From the NCBI GenBank assembly GCA_018672475.1, contig JABHFS010000040.1, positions 1 to 64,000 on the forward strand: a stretch of DNA of 64,000 bases, written 5' to 3'. This DNA is from Gemmatimonadota bacterium (lineage in GTDB: Bacteria > Latescibacterota > UBA2968 > UBA8231). Under the pieces are notes generated by a model. It was not told the DNA's origin and searched no databases. It saw nothing but the letters and a program-made list of their open reading frames with translations. Position 1 is the first letter of the stretch; each line of letters begins with the position of its first letter. The position numbers and the translations under genes were made by a program. Below, piece after piece: positions 1-10,968 of the stretch.

Positions 1-306
1 GGCCGCAAAGCACCCAATCCCCCCGTCGACCTGCAAGCCCCTTCCGCCGAAGCCGCATTGATGGGCGCCTATGCCATGGCGCATACGGCCGTACCCGCGA
101 TAGAAGACCGCACAGCGCTTGAAAACGCTTTCGATGAGATTGTCGAAGCGCAGGAAGCCAACGCCAACACCAAAAGCTTGGTATCGACCCGCAAGAAAGT
201 CGACAAGCTCTATTCTGCGACCCGCGAACAGATCCTCGCCGCCGAAGAAATCGACCGCCAAAGCCGGCGCACCAAAAAAAAATCGGGATCGCCGTCGGGA
301 GACTAA
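1..306 (+). CDS. C-terminal part of an unknown protein (5' end outside window)
   Basis: The frame is open from the first base and ends at TAA 304-306, so only the last 101 residues are visible. The visible part starts with a Pro/Ala-rich stretch, continues into a charged, Ala/Glu/Lys-rich helical segment that could form a coiled coil, and ends in a basic tail with a run of lysines. I recognise no family. The ATG codons at about 61 and 76 could start a shorter protein, but the uninterrupted frame reaching the window edge favours a longer gene. Its stop codon overlaps the stop of a degraded minus-strand frame (303-416), so the two are convergent. Confidence 0.55.
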   Translation, partial: GRKAPNPPVDLQAPSAEAALMGAYAMAHTAVPAIEDRTALENAFDEIVEAQEANANTKSLVSTRKKVDKLYSATREQILAAEEIDRQSRRTKKKSGSPSGD

Positions 307-416
307 CGCAATAGCAGCAGCTTGCGCGATTCAGTCCGTGCGCCAGCGTTAGACCTGTATATATAGATTCCACTGGCCAGCGCGCGGCCGTTGTCATCGC
401 GGCCATTCCAAGTGGG
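303..416 (-). pseudogene. Remnant of a FlgD-Ig-like C-terminal domain
   Basis: Between the metG stop and the plus-strand gene, the minus strand encodes a short peptide ending at TAG 303-305. It reads W-N-G-R-D-D-N-G, then A-S-G-I-Y-I-Y-R, then R-K-L-L-L-L-R. That order is the typical end of the FlgD Ig-like module found at the C terminus of many secreted FCB-group proteins (W-D-G-x-D-x-x-G, S-G-x-Y-x-Y, K-x-x-L-x-R). No upstream part of such a protein exists: extending the frame runs antisense-free straight into metG in another frame. I therefore read it as the 3' scar of a lost secreted-protein gene, about 35 codons long. It could also be a chance match, but the motif spacing is correct throughout. 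Confidence 0.55.
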
Positions 417-448
417 CCGATTTTTTCGCGAAATTCCTATTTTCAGGA

Positions 449-2449
<2,001 letters not shown>

Positions 2450-3628
2450 TTAGACCAATAGCACTACCTCGTCCTGTACCGGCGTAGTCACTTCCGGCCC
2501 CGTCTCCGGGTTCACATACATATTGATCTCCAGACGTACACCAAATTCGGGCAGATAGACGCCCGGCTCAACCGAAAAACCCGTGCCCGGCAATATCTGG
2601 CGTTCGTCATGGGTCTCCAAATCGTCGAGATTAACACCCAATGCATGTACGGTCGGACCCGGTCCAAGGCTGTGACCGGTGCGGTGCACATACTGCTCAC
2701 CATAGCCGTGTCCCTCGATGACATCGCGCGCCACCCGATCGAGCTGCCACCCCTGTAACTCCTCGCCCCCATGCCAGGCTTCGACCAGTCGCTCCACGAC
2801 CCGATCGCGCGCCTCACGGACCACGGTAAAAACCGCGGCTTGGGACTCGGGCACGCGGGAACCGGCGAAGCCCACCCAGGTTATATCGCCAAATACATGC
2901 TGCTCTCCTGGATGACGAGCCCAAAGATCAATCAGAACCCAGTCGCCCTGTTGGATCGGCACCGATTCCTTCTCGCTCGGGCTATAATGCGGGTTGCCGC
3001 TATTCTGGTTAACGCCGACAATCGCCGGATGGTCCATGTCGAGACCGCGTCGCGCGAATTCGGCACGGATAAACTCCTGCACCCCGAACTCGCTGACCGC
3101 GGTGTGATTGGCCAGACCATAGCGGATATATTCGAAGGCCGCGTCCTTGACCTCGGCGACTTGCCGACAGGCGTCGCGGTGCGCAGCCAGCGCATCAGCA
3201 CTCCATACCGCCAGCGCGACCTGGCACAGGTCGGCGGAGGAAACCACCTCCGGCCCCAGGGATCGCACCAATTCCAACGTGCCGCCGTCGACCCAGGACA
3301 TGATCGGCAACGCACCGCCCGGCGAATATTCCATCGCGACCCGGGCATGCCCCGCCACCGCGTCGCGCAATAAGGTTTCCATCTGCACCCAACTCGCGTA
3401 GAGAATGATATCAACCCCCAAACCCGCCAGCGCCTCCGGCTCTACCATCGAACCGATCAAACGCGGTACGCCGGTCGCTGGAATCACCAGGAAGACGCGC
3501 CGGGTCGTCTGCCGGCGTTCCCGCAACAACTGCCAGAAGACTGGATTGGAACCGCGAAAATCGTAGACCAACCAAGCCCCGAGCCCCTCCGCCCGCATAT
3601 GGTCCTGTATTTTTTGCAAATCGAACAT
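2450..3628 (-). CDS. M24 family metallopeptidase (Xaa-Pro aminopeptidase-like)
   Basis: A 392-residue creatinase/prolidase-fold protein. The N-terminal half (about 1-160) is the creatinase N-domain and the C-terminal half is the pita-bread catalytic domain. All five metal ligands of M24 peptidases can be seen: D234 (LIDLW), D248 (GDIT), H319 (TGHSLG), E354 (FSVEPG) and E368 (RLEIN), so a dinuclear-metal peptidase is expected. Known family members remove N-terminal residues next to proline or cleave Xaa-Pro dipeptides; the exact substrate is not readable here. No signal peptide, so probably cytoplasmic. GGGGAG lies about nine bases before the ATG. It sits between uvrA (37 bp upstream) and metG on one strand and may share their transcript. 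Confidence 0.9.
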   Translation of the reverse strand: MFDLQKIQDHMRAEGLGAWLVYDFRGSNPVFWQLLRERRQTTRRVFLVIPATGVPRLIGSMVEPEALAGLGVDIILYASWVQMETLLRDAVAGHARVAMEYSPGGALPIMSWVDGGTLELVRSLGPEVVSSADLCQVALAVWSADALAAHRDACRQVAEVKDAAFEYIRYGLANHTAVSEFGVQEFIRAEFARRGLDMDHPAIVGVNQNSGNPHYSPSEKESVPIQQGDWVLIDLWARHPGEQHVFGDITWVGFAGSRVPESQAAVFTVVREARDRVVERLVEAWHGGEELQGWQLDRVARDVIEGHGYGEQYVHRTGHSLGPGPTVHALGVNLDDLETHDERQILPGTGFSVEPGVYLPEFGVRLEINMYVNPETGPEVTTPVQDEVVLLV

Positions 3629-3665
3629 CTCATTCGACTCCCCGGTTAATTATTTCGCAAGCAAC

Positions 3666-6437
3666 TCAGCCCAATGTTGCAAAATGCTGTTGCAAATACG
3701 CGCCGGTATAAGAGCCGGCAACGTCGGCTATTTCCGCCGGGCGGCCGCAGGCGACGATCTGCCCGCCAGCAACGCCGCCCTCTGGCCCCACGTCGATCAC
3801 CCAATCGGCGGCGGCTATAAATTCGATATGGTGTTCGACGACGACCACCGTATTGCCCTCGTCAACCAAGCGCTGTAACAACTCAAGTAAAAAACGCACG
3901 TCCTCCATATGCAGGCCGGTGGTCGGCTCGTCGAGGATATAGAGCGTGTGGTCCATGCGCGCACGCCCCAACTCGGCAGCGAGCTTCACCCGTTGCGCCT
4001 CACCGCCGGAGAAACTCGTTGCCGCCTGCCCAAGGCGTAAATAGCCCAAACCAACTTCCGCCATCGTCTTGAGCCGGCGGGCGATTTCGGGAATCACCGC
4101 AAAAAAAACATACGCCTCCGCCACGCTCATTTCCAATATTTCCGCGATATGTCGGTCGCGGAAACGCACGTCTAAAACCTCGGCTCGATAGCGACGGCCA
4201 CCGCAGGCGCGACACGCCACCTGCAAATCGTCGAAGACGCCGCGGCGCATGCCGTGCACACCGCTGCCCTTGCACACGTCACAGGCCCCCTCGGAAGAAT
4301 TAAAACTGAAATGACTCGGCTTATAAGCCCTGAGCCGGGCTTCGGGCAATTCGGCAAAGAGCCGGCGAATCGGTGCCATCAACCCCGTGTAGGTTGCCGG
4401 ATTCGATCGCGAGGATCGACCGATCGGCCGCTGGTCGACGGCGACGACGCGCTCGAGCTGCTCAATGCCGGTGCAATCGCGATAAGGCAAAGGGCGCCGC
4501 TCGGCGCCTTGCAGCCTGGCCGCGAGCAATGGATGCAGTGTATCGCGTACCAGCGAACTTTTGCCCGAACCCGAAACCCCAGACACGCAGACCAAAGTCC
4601 CCAACGGCCACTCAACCTTGACATCCCGCAAATTGTGGCCACTAGCCCCTTCCAACACCAACCACCCTTCCGGGCGACGGCCGCGACTCGCTTCAATCCC
4701 CGATGCGCCCCGCAAATATCTTCCAGTCAACGACTCGGCTTCAGCCACCTCAGCCGGTGTGCCCTGAACGACGATCTCACCCCCTTCGACACCGGCCCCC
4801 GGCCCCATATCGACCAGCCAATCGGCTCCGCGCAAAAGGGCAGCGTCGTGTTCGACGATCAGCACCGAATTGCCCGTCGCGCACAGTCCCTTGAGCGCGA
4901 CGAGTAGTTGCTCGGCATCCCGGGCGTGCAAACCGGCGCTCGGCTCATCGAGTACATAGAGCATCTGGCTCATCCCCGACGAAAGGGCGGAGGCAAGCCG
5001 CAGGCGTTGATACTCCCCGCTCGACAACGAATCGGCGCGACGTCCCAAGGGCAAATACCCCAAACCCAACTCCTGCAATAGCGCCAGACCTGGAGCAACC
5101 TGGTCGCGGATCGCCTCGCCTACCGGGGCGTTCTCCCCGGCAAAATCCAAGTCGGCGAGCCAAAGCGCGACGGCGCTTACCGAACGCTCGGCCATCGCCG
5201 CAATAGACGCTCCGGCCAGCTCGACCGCCAATGCTTCAGGCCGCAGACGTGCACCATCACAAGCGTGACACGGCGCATCGCCCAAGCATTCCTCCAGCCA
5301 AGTCAACTCCTCCCCCTGAGCCTTTGCGCCGATGCGCTCCAACCAACGCGCCAAACCTGCAAATCCGCCACGCCGTCGAACACCGCCCCACAATTGTTCG
5401 ACGGCTTTGCCCTCCCAATCCCCGACCGGCATTTCTGGATCGACCTGCTGTTGTTTGCAAAAACTATCTAGGCGATCGCGCAAGTCACCGTGGCCAAAAT
5501 CCTGCCATAGGGCGCCAAGAGCCCCTTCCAACGTCGCCCGTCCGCCCACAAAGACCTGCTCCAGACTCAATCCGCTTTGCACCCCTAAACCTCGGCAGAC
5601 CTCACAAGCACCGGCAGGATTGTTGAAAGAAAATAGCCCTGGTTCAATCGAGCGAAAAAGCGTCCCGCACGAAGAACAAGCCGGCCGCACTGAAAAAGTC
5701 TGGTGCCCCTCTTCGTCGTGGCGCGCGAGCGCGATCTGCCCGTTGCCCACCTCCAACGCCGCCTCCAACGAACCCTGAACACGACGCTTCGCGTCCCCCT
5801 TGACCACCAAACGGTCGACGACCACCGCCAACCGCTTGCCGCCGGCGATCTGCTCGGGTGTTAGCTCTTCAAGCAAATGATCTTGCCCATCGATGCGCAC
5901 ACGCCGATACCCCGAACGGTCAACCCACTCGAGAAATTGCTCAGGCGACTCATTCTCTCCCAGTTGCCTTGGGGCCAATATCACTAAGCGAGTACCCTCG
6001 GGCATCCCCGCAGCCGTTTCATTGGCTTCTTCAAAGCGATGCGCCAGTACTCGCTCACCGCACCTCAGACAGTGCGGGCGACCAACGCGGGCGAAAAGCA
6101 GGCGCAACAGATCGTAGAGACCCGCCAGGGTCGCCACCGTCGCCCGCGGATTCTGTCGATGGTGCCCTTGCGCCAGCGCCAACGCCGGCGCCAAACCTTC
6201 GATGCGCCCCGCCCGGGGCACACGCAACGAACGCCAGCCGCCGCCCTGATCTAGTGCGGCCAAAAAACGGCGGCGCGCCTCAGCATAGATCGTGTCTAGG
6301 ACCAACGAGGTCTTGCCCGAACCCGATACGCCGCTAACGGCAACCAACACCCCATGCGGCAGATCCACATCGACGGCCCGCAGATTGTGTTCGCAGGCCT
6401 CGCGGACAACAATCTTCCGTTGCATACGCTCTTCCAT
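3666..6437 (-). CDS. uvrA: UvrA-family ABC ATPase (excinuclease subunit A, divergent)
   Basis: A 923-residue protein with two ABC ATPase halves. The first half has Walker A GVSGSGKTS (36-44) and signature LSSGEYQR; the second has GVSGSGKSS and FSGGEAQR. Zinc modules CxxC...CxxC are present in both halves, and the hallmark D-Q-x-P-I-G-R-S block precedes the second one. UvrA scans DNA for lesions and loads UvrB in nucleotide excision repair. A region resembling the UvrB-binding domain (near the R-V-R-I-D-G motif) is present, so it is not a short UvrA2 type, but the conserved region after the first Walker A is unusually diverged, so a paralogue rather than the housekeeping copy is possible. A second in-frame ATG at codon 5 follows GGAAGAG and may be the true start. 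Confidence 0.88.
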   Translation of the reverse strand: MEERMQRKIVVREACEHNLRAVDVDLPHGVLVAVSGVSGSGKTSLVLDTIYAEARRRFLAALDQGGGWRSLRVPRAGRIEGLAPALALAQGHHRQNPRATVATLAGLYDLLRLLFARVGRPHCLRCGERVLAHRFEEANETAAGMPEGTRLVILAPRQLGENESPEQFLEWVDRSGYRRVRIDGQDHLLEELTPEQIAGGKRLAVVVDRLVVKGDAKRRVQGSLEAALEVGNGQIALARHDEEGHQTFSVRPACSSCGTLFRSIEPGLFSFNNPAGACEVCRGLGVQSGLSLEQVFVGGRATLEGALGALWQDFGHGDLRDRLDSFCKQQQVDPEMPVGDWEGKAVEQLWGGVRRRGGFAGLARWLERIGAKAQGEELTWLEECLGDAPCHACDGARLRPEALAVELAGASIAAMAERSVSAVALWLADLDFAGENAPVGEAIRDQVAPGLALLQELGLGYLPLGRRADSLSSGEYQRLRLASALSSGMSQMLYVLDEPSAGLHARDAEQLLVALKGLCATGNSVLIVEHDAALLRGADWLVDMGPGAGVEGGEIVVQGTPAEVAEAESLTGRYLRGASGIEASRGRRPEGWLVLEGASGHNLRDVKVEWPLGTLVCVSGVSGSGKSSLVRDTLHPLLAARLQGAERRPLPYRDCTGIEQLERVVAVDQRPIGRSSRSNPATYTGLMAPIRRLFAELPEARLRAYKPSHFSFNSSEGACDVCKGSGVHGMRRGVFDDLQVACRACGGRRYRAEVLDVRFRDRHIAEILEMSVAEAYVFFAVIPEIARRLKTMAEVGLGYLRLGQAATSFSGGEAQRVKLAAELGRARMDHTLYILDEPTTGLHMEDVRFLLELLQRLVDEGNTVVVVEHHIEFIAAADWVIDVGPEGGVAGGQIVACGRPAEIADVAGSYTGAYLQQHFATLG

Positions 6438-6485
6438 ACGTGAAAACGCTTGACAGAATGGCTATAAACTATTTACTAAACGGTT

Positions 6486-7247
6486 ATGAACTGCGCCTAT
6501 TCTCTGCTCATCGCCCTGATCGCATTCTCCGGCCTACTCACCGCTTGGCCCGCCTACGGCCAAATGATGCTCAAAGGTACCTCAAGCGCCGGTCGGCGCC
6601 TTTTCCATTCGCCGGCGATTAGCAATAACGGTCTTTCCTGTGGCCACTGCCACGCCGATTTTGACGAGAACAAACGCTCGGACGGCCTTATCCGCGCTGC
6701 CCATAGCCTCTATAACGCCTATTATCGCGAGACTTGGTGGGGCAAGGACCCGGAAGAAGAGGACGCCTATGCTACAATCGACGAAGCGGCCCTTGTCTGC
6801 GTCGTCCATTACATGCGCAACAAGAACAAACTCACTGCCCAGCAACTGCTCGACCTTAGGGCTTATTTGAAATCGCTGTCCTTCAAACTCGTTCGCATTG
6901 CCCAGCCCCTTGCCGCAGCCGCCGACCAAACGGGCGAATATCCGGTCTATGCCGGTGGCAACCGCTTTGATGGCAAGGAAACCTTCTACGCCGCCTGTCA
7001 CTCCTGCCATCCCAATGGCAACGCCGGCATTGCGCCCAAATCTATTCCACGCGACCAAGAGCCCTCCTATTACGCGAGATATATCCGCGAGGGCGACGGT
7101 CTTGGCGCGGTCCTCTCCGGCGTCGATCCCAATGCCTACCAATACAAAAAAGGCCGTTTTATGCCCTTCTTTGGCGCCGATCGCCTTAGCAACGAGCAAA
7201 TCCGCGATATTATCGCCTATATTAAGAGCCTACCGCCTACGCCATAA
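6486..7247 (+). CDS. Diheme c-type cytochrome, periplasmic
   Basis: A 253-residue protein with a signal peptide (hydrophobic 5-24, cleavage near A-Y-G-Q) and two CxxCH haem-attachment sites: CGHCH near residue 56 and CHSCH near residue 172. The C-terminal end (N-E-Q-I-R-D-I-I-A-Y-I-K-S-L) is the typical last helix of cytochrome c domains, and a matching helix ends the first domain (L-R-A-Y-L-K-S-L). It is therefore a tandem two-domain cytochrome c for periplasmic electron transfer; the partner is unknown. It is divergently oriented to uvrA with 48 bp between the starts. A TTGACA at 6450-6455 is followed by a poor -10 box so close to the ATG that a nearly leaderless message is possible. Confidence 0.85.
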   Translation: MNCAYSLLIALIAFSGLLTAWPAYGQMMLKGTSSAGRRLFHSPAISNNGLSCGHCHADFDENKRSDGLIRAAHSLYNAYYRETWWGKDPEEEDAYATIDEAALVCVVHYMRNKNKLTAQQLLDLRAYLKSLSFKLVRIAQPLAAAADQTGEYPVYAGGNRFDGKETFYAACHSCHPNGNAGIAPKSIPRDQEPSYYARYIREGDGLGAVLSGVDPNAYQYKKGRFMPFFGADRLSNEQIRDIIAYIKSLPPTP

Positions 7248-7594
7248 ATCCCTGCCCTACCGAGTAACTCGCCTCTCTGCCCGCCCTTTCGCCTTAATCC
7301 CGTCTCAATTCTGCATTCCCACCCAGCCTAAGTTCTCCCGCAAAACGGGGTGGTAGCGATCTATTTCACGCAAATAGCGGAATCCCGAACCCATGGGGTA
7401 ACAGTTTGGGCAAAAAAGCGTGTTTAATATATCGAATTCAGCCGTCTGACAACAAGCGCCAAACCCGATGCAAATATTGACGAAAAATCGCTTTATCTTT
7501 ATATTAAACTGATTATTTTTAGCAATTTACAAAAATTATAGATCCGTGTCCCCACCTTGAATTTCTCCTTTTTTTCTTTGAATTTCCCGGGGTT
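7248..7594 (+). other. Intergenic region carrying the TolC-operon promoter
   Basis: No gene is seen in these 347 bases. A short inverted repeat (CCCG 7337-7340 / CGGG 7346-7349) flanked by CCACCC and GGGTGG may form a weak hairpin after the cytochrome gene, but no T-run follows. From about 7430 the sequence becomes markedly AT-rich and contains the promoter described at 7477-7505, followed by an A/T-rich leader of about 80 bases. Confidence 0.5.
7477..7505 (+). promoter_or_regulatory. Sigma-70-type promoter of the TolC/MlaC/RND operon
   Basis: TTGACG (7477-7482), a 17-base spacer and TATATT (7500-7505), each box matching five of six consensus bases. Transcription would start near 7512, leaving a leader of about 80 bases before the TolC start. 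The same hexamers with the same spacing occur in front of tRNA-Gly. Confidence 0.65.
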
Positions 7595-9031
7595 ATGCCA
7601 CGCCCTATTTATATGAAAATATTTATTATGCCTCGAACAGAAGGCCGCAAATTTTGGCCTTTTTCGGTGGTTAAATACAAATTAAATTATGCCATAGTGC
7701 TCCTAGCCGGCCTGATCTGTTGGGTCCCAGGCAATGCCCAGGAGTCTGCAAAACGCTGGACATTGAGCGAACTCATCGCAAGTGCCGAAGAGCACAATAG
7801 CGATATCGAACGCTGGCGCTGGAAGGTCGAATCAGCGAACGCTCGCCGACGCAAAGCCAAAGCCGCCAATATCTTACCTCGATTGCGAATAAATAGTGTG
7901 AGCGGACTAGTGCCCGAAGCCAAGGGGGATATTTTCAATCCACCGCAAGATTCGTCCGGGATACGCCCTTTGGGACCTTTTAATCGCACGGAATTGGAAT
8001 TCGTTCAACCGCTCTTTCCCCTTAGCCAGGGACGCAGCTTAAATAAGGCCGCCGTCGAGGGCGTCGACGTCGAACGCGCCGACTTGGCGCAAGCGCATCT
8101 GGATGTTGCTTTCGACATCAAAGAGCTGTACTACGGCCTGCTTTTGGCTCAGGATCTAAAAGACCTAGCAAGGCGTCTGAGCAATGAACTCGCAGAAAAA
8201 AAAGAGGGCATAGACAACGAAGACGGGCTTTCACTCACTAATCGCTATAAACTTGAACTGACCTTGTTAGAGATGGCCAAACGAGCACGCGAAATTAACG
8301 ACAAGGTAGAACTGGCCCGTGCGGCCCTGGCCTGGAAAGCCGGACTCCCGAACAAAACCGTCCTGCAATTGCAAGCCGAATGGTTGGCCCCCATCACACC
8401 GGCCGTCCTCCCTTTAGATGAATTATCGACAAGGGCGATCGGCCTACGTCCCGACGCACGCAAATTGCAAGCCGGGCTTGCCGCAACACAAGCCCTGACG
8501 CAAGTCGCCCGTGCCGCCTATCTGCCGCAGGTCTTCGTTGGCGGCGGTATTCGCTACGCCATCACGCCCGGACGCACAGACCAGCGCAACCCCTTCGTTA
8601 AAGACAATTTCAACTATTTCGACGGCGGCGTTTTTATCGGGATACGGCAATCACTCGAATGGCGGTTGATCGCCGCTGATGTGGACAAAGCCAAAGCCGA
8701 ATACCGCGAACTCAAGGCGCGCGAAGCCGGGGCCGACCAGGGGATTCGTCTCGATGTTCGGCGCGCTTACCTGGATTACCAACGCGCCGACAAAGACCTG
8801 CAAGGCGCCCGACAGGGCCGCCAACTCGCCCGACAGTGGCTGCAGGAAGCCCGAGACGAATACGATTTTGACCCGGGCGCTATCGGCGACTTAATCACCG
8901 CTTTTGAAGCTTGGGCTCATCTCGAACAGGGCTATAGCCAAGCCATTTACGACTACAACCTCAGCATCGCCAAGCTCGAAAAGATCACCGGCGGCCTTAA
9001 ATTGAGTGTAGATGATGAAATATCTCCATAA
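7595..9031 (+). CDS. TolC-family outer membrane efflux protein
   Basis: A 478-residue outer-membrane factor. After a hydrophobic signal segment (about 32-48, ending near G-N-A-Q) the protein consists of long amphipathic helices with the OEP repeat pattern in two halves (about 55-260 and 270-465). Each half carries a conserved block (A-x-x-D-V-x-F-D-I-K-E-L-Y-Y and R-L-D-V-R-R-A-Y-L-D-Y). TolC-type trimers form the outer-membrane and periplasmic exit duct of exporters. The N terminus is long before the signal segment; in-frame ATGs at 7613 and 7628 are alternative starts and no strong ribosome-binding site decides. It is the first gene of an operon whose later genes encode MlaC-like and RND proteins, so it probably serves that transporter. 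Its 3' end overlaps the next gene by 20 bp. Confidence 0.85.
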   Translation: MPRPIYMKIFIMPRTEGRKFWPFSVVKYKLNYAIVLLAGLICWVPGNAQESAKRWTLSELIASAEEHNSDIERWRWKVESANARRRKAKAANILPRLRINSVSGLVPEAKGDIFNPPQDSSGIRPLGPFNRTELEFVQPLFPLSQGRSLNKAAVEGVDVERADLAQAHLDVAFDIKELYYGLLLAQDLKDLARRLSNELAEKKEGIDNEDGLSLTNRYKLELTLLEMAKRAREINDKVELARAALAWKAGLPNKTVLQLQAEWLAPITPAVLPLDELSTRAIGLRPDARKLQAGLAATQALTQVARAAYLPQVFVGGGIRYAITPGRTDQRNPFVKDNFNYFDGGVFIGIRQSLEWRLIAADVDKAKAEYRELKAREAGADQGIRLDVRRAYLDYQRADKDLQGARQGRQLARQWLQEARDEYDFDPGAIGDLITAFEAWAHLEQGYSQAIYDYNLSIAKLEKITGGLKLSVDDEISP

Positions 9032-10328
9032 GGCGGTGGCCTTCTTGTTGCTCAGCCTCGCCTGGGTCGCTGACGGCCTGGCTGATACGGCGAATTTTCA
9101 AGCCTCGATCTCTCGTCTCGACGGGTTGTTACAAGCCTCCCGCCGAGAGCCCGCCGTTTGGGCCCATCAGTTTGTGCAGGACCATGTCGCACTAGACCGA
9201 GTCACGCAAGCGACCTTTGGCGGCTATCTCGAAGTGTCCTTAGAAACCTACGATGACTTGCTTTCCGGCCCGCGATTCCACCGCCTAATCGCCCATTACC
9301 GCGATCGCTTGGCCACCGCTTTCCAAGCAAAATTGCAGGCAGACCTCGCCAACCTGCTCGCCAACCCCGCCTTGCATGGGTTGAAATTAGAAAACATCAC
9401 GACCGAAGGTTCGCGGGGCCAGGCGAATGTGCATGCTCTTTTTCCCGACGGTCACGTCTCCCTTCTCGCCGACCTTATTCGGAGCGGTAAGACCTGGAAA
9501 ATTGCCACGCTAAAAATAGCCAGCCGCTCGGTTTCCACCCACTACCGACACCTATACAAAAAGACCATAGCCGAGCATTATTCGCTCCCCGTGCTCGAAG
9601 CACAAATGGCCGAACGGGACTATGTCGTGCTCGACGATTTCACCGCCACCTGGGACGGTCACCAACCAATGGACTGGGGTGCCTGGAAGGAAAAAGACCG
9701 CGTCAAACCAATGCTCTACAGGATAGAACAACACGACACGAGGCATTATATGACGGCCCGCGATTCGACCTATTCTGTGATCCTCGGAAAATTCGTGCAA
9801 TGGAACCCCCGTCAATACCCCATTATGACCTGGTGCTGGCGCGCGAATGCCCTGCCACCGGGCGGCAACGAGTTTCTCGACGACGCCAACGACAGCGCCG
9901 CAGGCATTTACGTCATCTTCTCGCAAAACTTTCTCGGCATCCCTAAACAACTGAAATACGTTTGGAGCACCACCCTGCCCGAAGGCACTGTCGGTCGCCG
10001 CGACAAGATTTTCAGGCCCTGGTTTTACGTCGTTGAAAGCGGAAAAAACAAGCTCGGACAGTGGGCTTTTGAAACCGTCGACCTAGAAAAGCATCACAAA
10101 GACAAGCTCGGCGGGCGACCGGCCGAGCGTACCATAGGTCTTGGGTTGCTGACGGACGCCAATTCGACCCGCTCTTATGCCGAAGCCTATTACGCCGATA
10201 TGCGCGCATGGACGCGCGATGCACTCGAGGGTGGGCGTATCACCGACCACTGCGGCGGTCTGCCGCGACAGTTAGCGCGCAACGCGCGCGACTCAAAGCC
10301 CGGTAGCGCTTATCGCGCGGAGGAATAG
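9012..10328 (+). CDS. MlaC-like domain fused to DUF3047 domain, exported
   Basis: A 438-residue protein with a signal peptide (hydrophobic about 6-24). Residues about 30-190 have the pattern of MlaC/Ttg2-type lipid-binding proteins (F-V-Q-D-H-V-A-L-D-R, G-G-Y, a charged helix, then a beta-rich end with Y-R-H-L-Y). Residues about 198-410 match DUF3047, recognisable from V-L-D-D-F, the W-C-W-R-A-N core, and G-I-Y-V-I-F. DUF3047 has no established function; MlaC proteins ferry phospholipids through the periplasm. The gene begins inside the end of the TolC gene and is followed three bases later by a stand-alone MlaC. The join appears genuine because the frame is continuous with no weak region between the domains. 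The domain assignment is by eye. Confidence 0.7.
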   Translation: MMKYLHKAVAFLLLSLAWVADGLADTANFQASISRLDGLLQASRREPAVWAHQFVQDHVALDRVTQATFGGYLEVSLETYDDLLSGPRFHRLIAHYRDRLATAFQAKLQADLANLLANPALHGLKLENITTEGSRGQANVHALFPDGHVSLLADLIRSGKTWKIATLKIASRSVSTHYRHLYKKTIAEHYSLPVLEAQMAERDYVVLDDFTATWDGHQPMDWGAWKEKDRVKPMLYRIEQHDTRHYMTARDSTYSVILGKFVQWNPRQYPIMTWCWRANALPPGGNEFLDDANDSAAGIYVIFSQNFLGIPKQLKYVWSTTLPEGTVGRRDKIFRPWFYVVESGKNKLGQWAFETVDLEKHHKDKLGGRPAERTIGLGLLTDANSTRSYAEAYYADMRAWTRDALEGGRITDHCGGLPRQLARNARDSKPGSAYRAEE

Positions 10329-10331
10329 CTG

Positions 10332-10958
10332 ATGAATACTCACTGGTTTATTACCCTTATCGCACTTTGTTGCCCCGCGATGACTCTCGCTGCGCCCAAC
10401 GAAACAGCCGTCGTCGCTCCAGTCGACGCCATAAGCTTTCTCAAACAACACGACGCCAAAGTCCAGGCCATTCTAGCCGAAGCCACCGCCGATACGCTCC
10501 CCCCGGCCTTGCGTGAAAACATCAAAGGGCATATCAACGCCGCCTTCGACTTCCCGGAGTTGAGCCGCCTCGCCCTAGGCACGCATTGGCAGGAACGGAC
10601 CCCCGAAGATCGCGATCATTTCATCCAGACCTTCAGCGGCATTATCGAAGAGCAAAACTTCGACAGCTTTGTGCAATATTATCGCGAGGGGAAAATTACC
10701 TACGAATCGGCGGAACGCGACGGGGACGCGACAGTCGTAGTAGCGAAAGTACCGCTACAACGCGAAGAGATCGAGATCGTCTACAAGCTGCACCAAGTGC
10801 AGAAGGCCTGGCGGGTCTACGACCTAGTCATCGACGGCGTCAGCACCGCCGAGGGCAATCGCCGACGCTATGCCCGCTATATCGAGAAAAAAGGCTACGA
10901 AAAATTGATCGCACAGCTGGACAAACAACTGGCCCGCCTGCGCCAAACCCGCAACTAA
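10332..10958 (+). CDS. mlaC: MlaC-family periplasmic phospholipid-binding protein
   Basis: A 208-residue exported protein (signal segment about 5-20). It shows the MlaC family course: an N-terminal helix pair, I-x-x-A-F-D-F-P-E-L-S-R-L-A-L-G-x-H-W, then T-P-E-D-R, and near the C terminus W-R-V-Y-D-L-V-I-D-G-V-S, the most conserved block of the family. Known MlaC proteins carry phospholipids between inner- and outer-membrane complexes. GGAGGA lies inside the end of the preceding gene, about eight bases before the ATG, indicating coupled translation. The RND gene starts ten bases after its stop. No MlaFEDB ABC genes are in the window, so here the partner is probably the RND protein. Confidence 0.85.
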   Translation: MNTHWFITLIALCCPAMTLAAPNETAVVAPVDAISFLKQHDAKVQAILAEATADTLPPALRENIKGHINAAFDFPELSRLALGTHWQERTPEDRDHFIQTFSGIIEEQNFDSFVQYYREGKITYESAERDGDATVVVAKVPLQREEIEIVYKLHQVQKAWRVYDLVIDGVSTAEGNRRRYARYIEKKGYEKLIAQLDKQLARLRQTRN

Positions 10959-10968
10959 CCGTCAAGCG

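Noticed and set aside
6450-6479. Promoter for the cytochrome c gene
   Set aside because: The TTGACA is perfect, but the -10 box is poor and would make a nearly leaderless transcript, so I did not list it as a feature.
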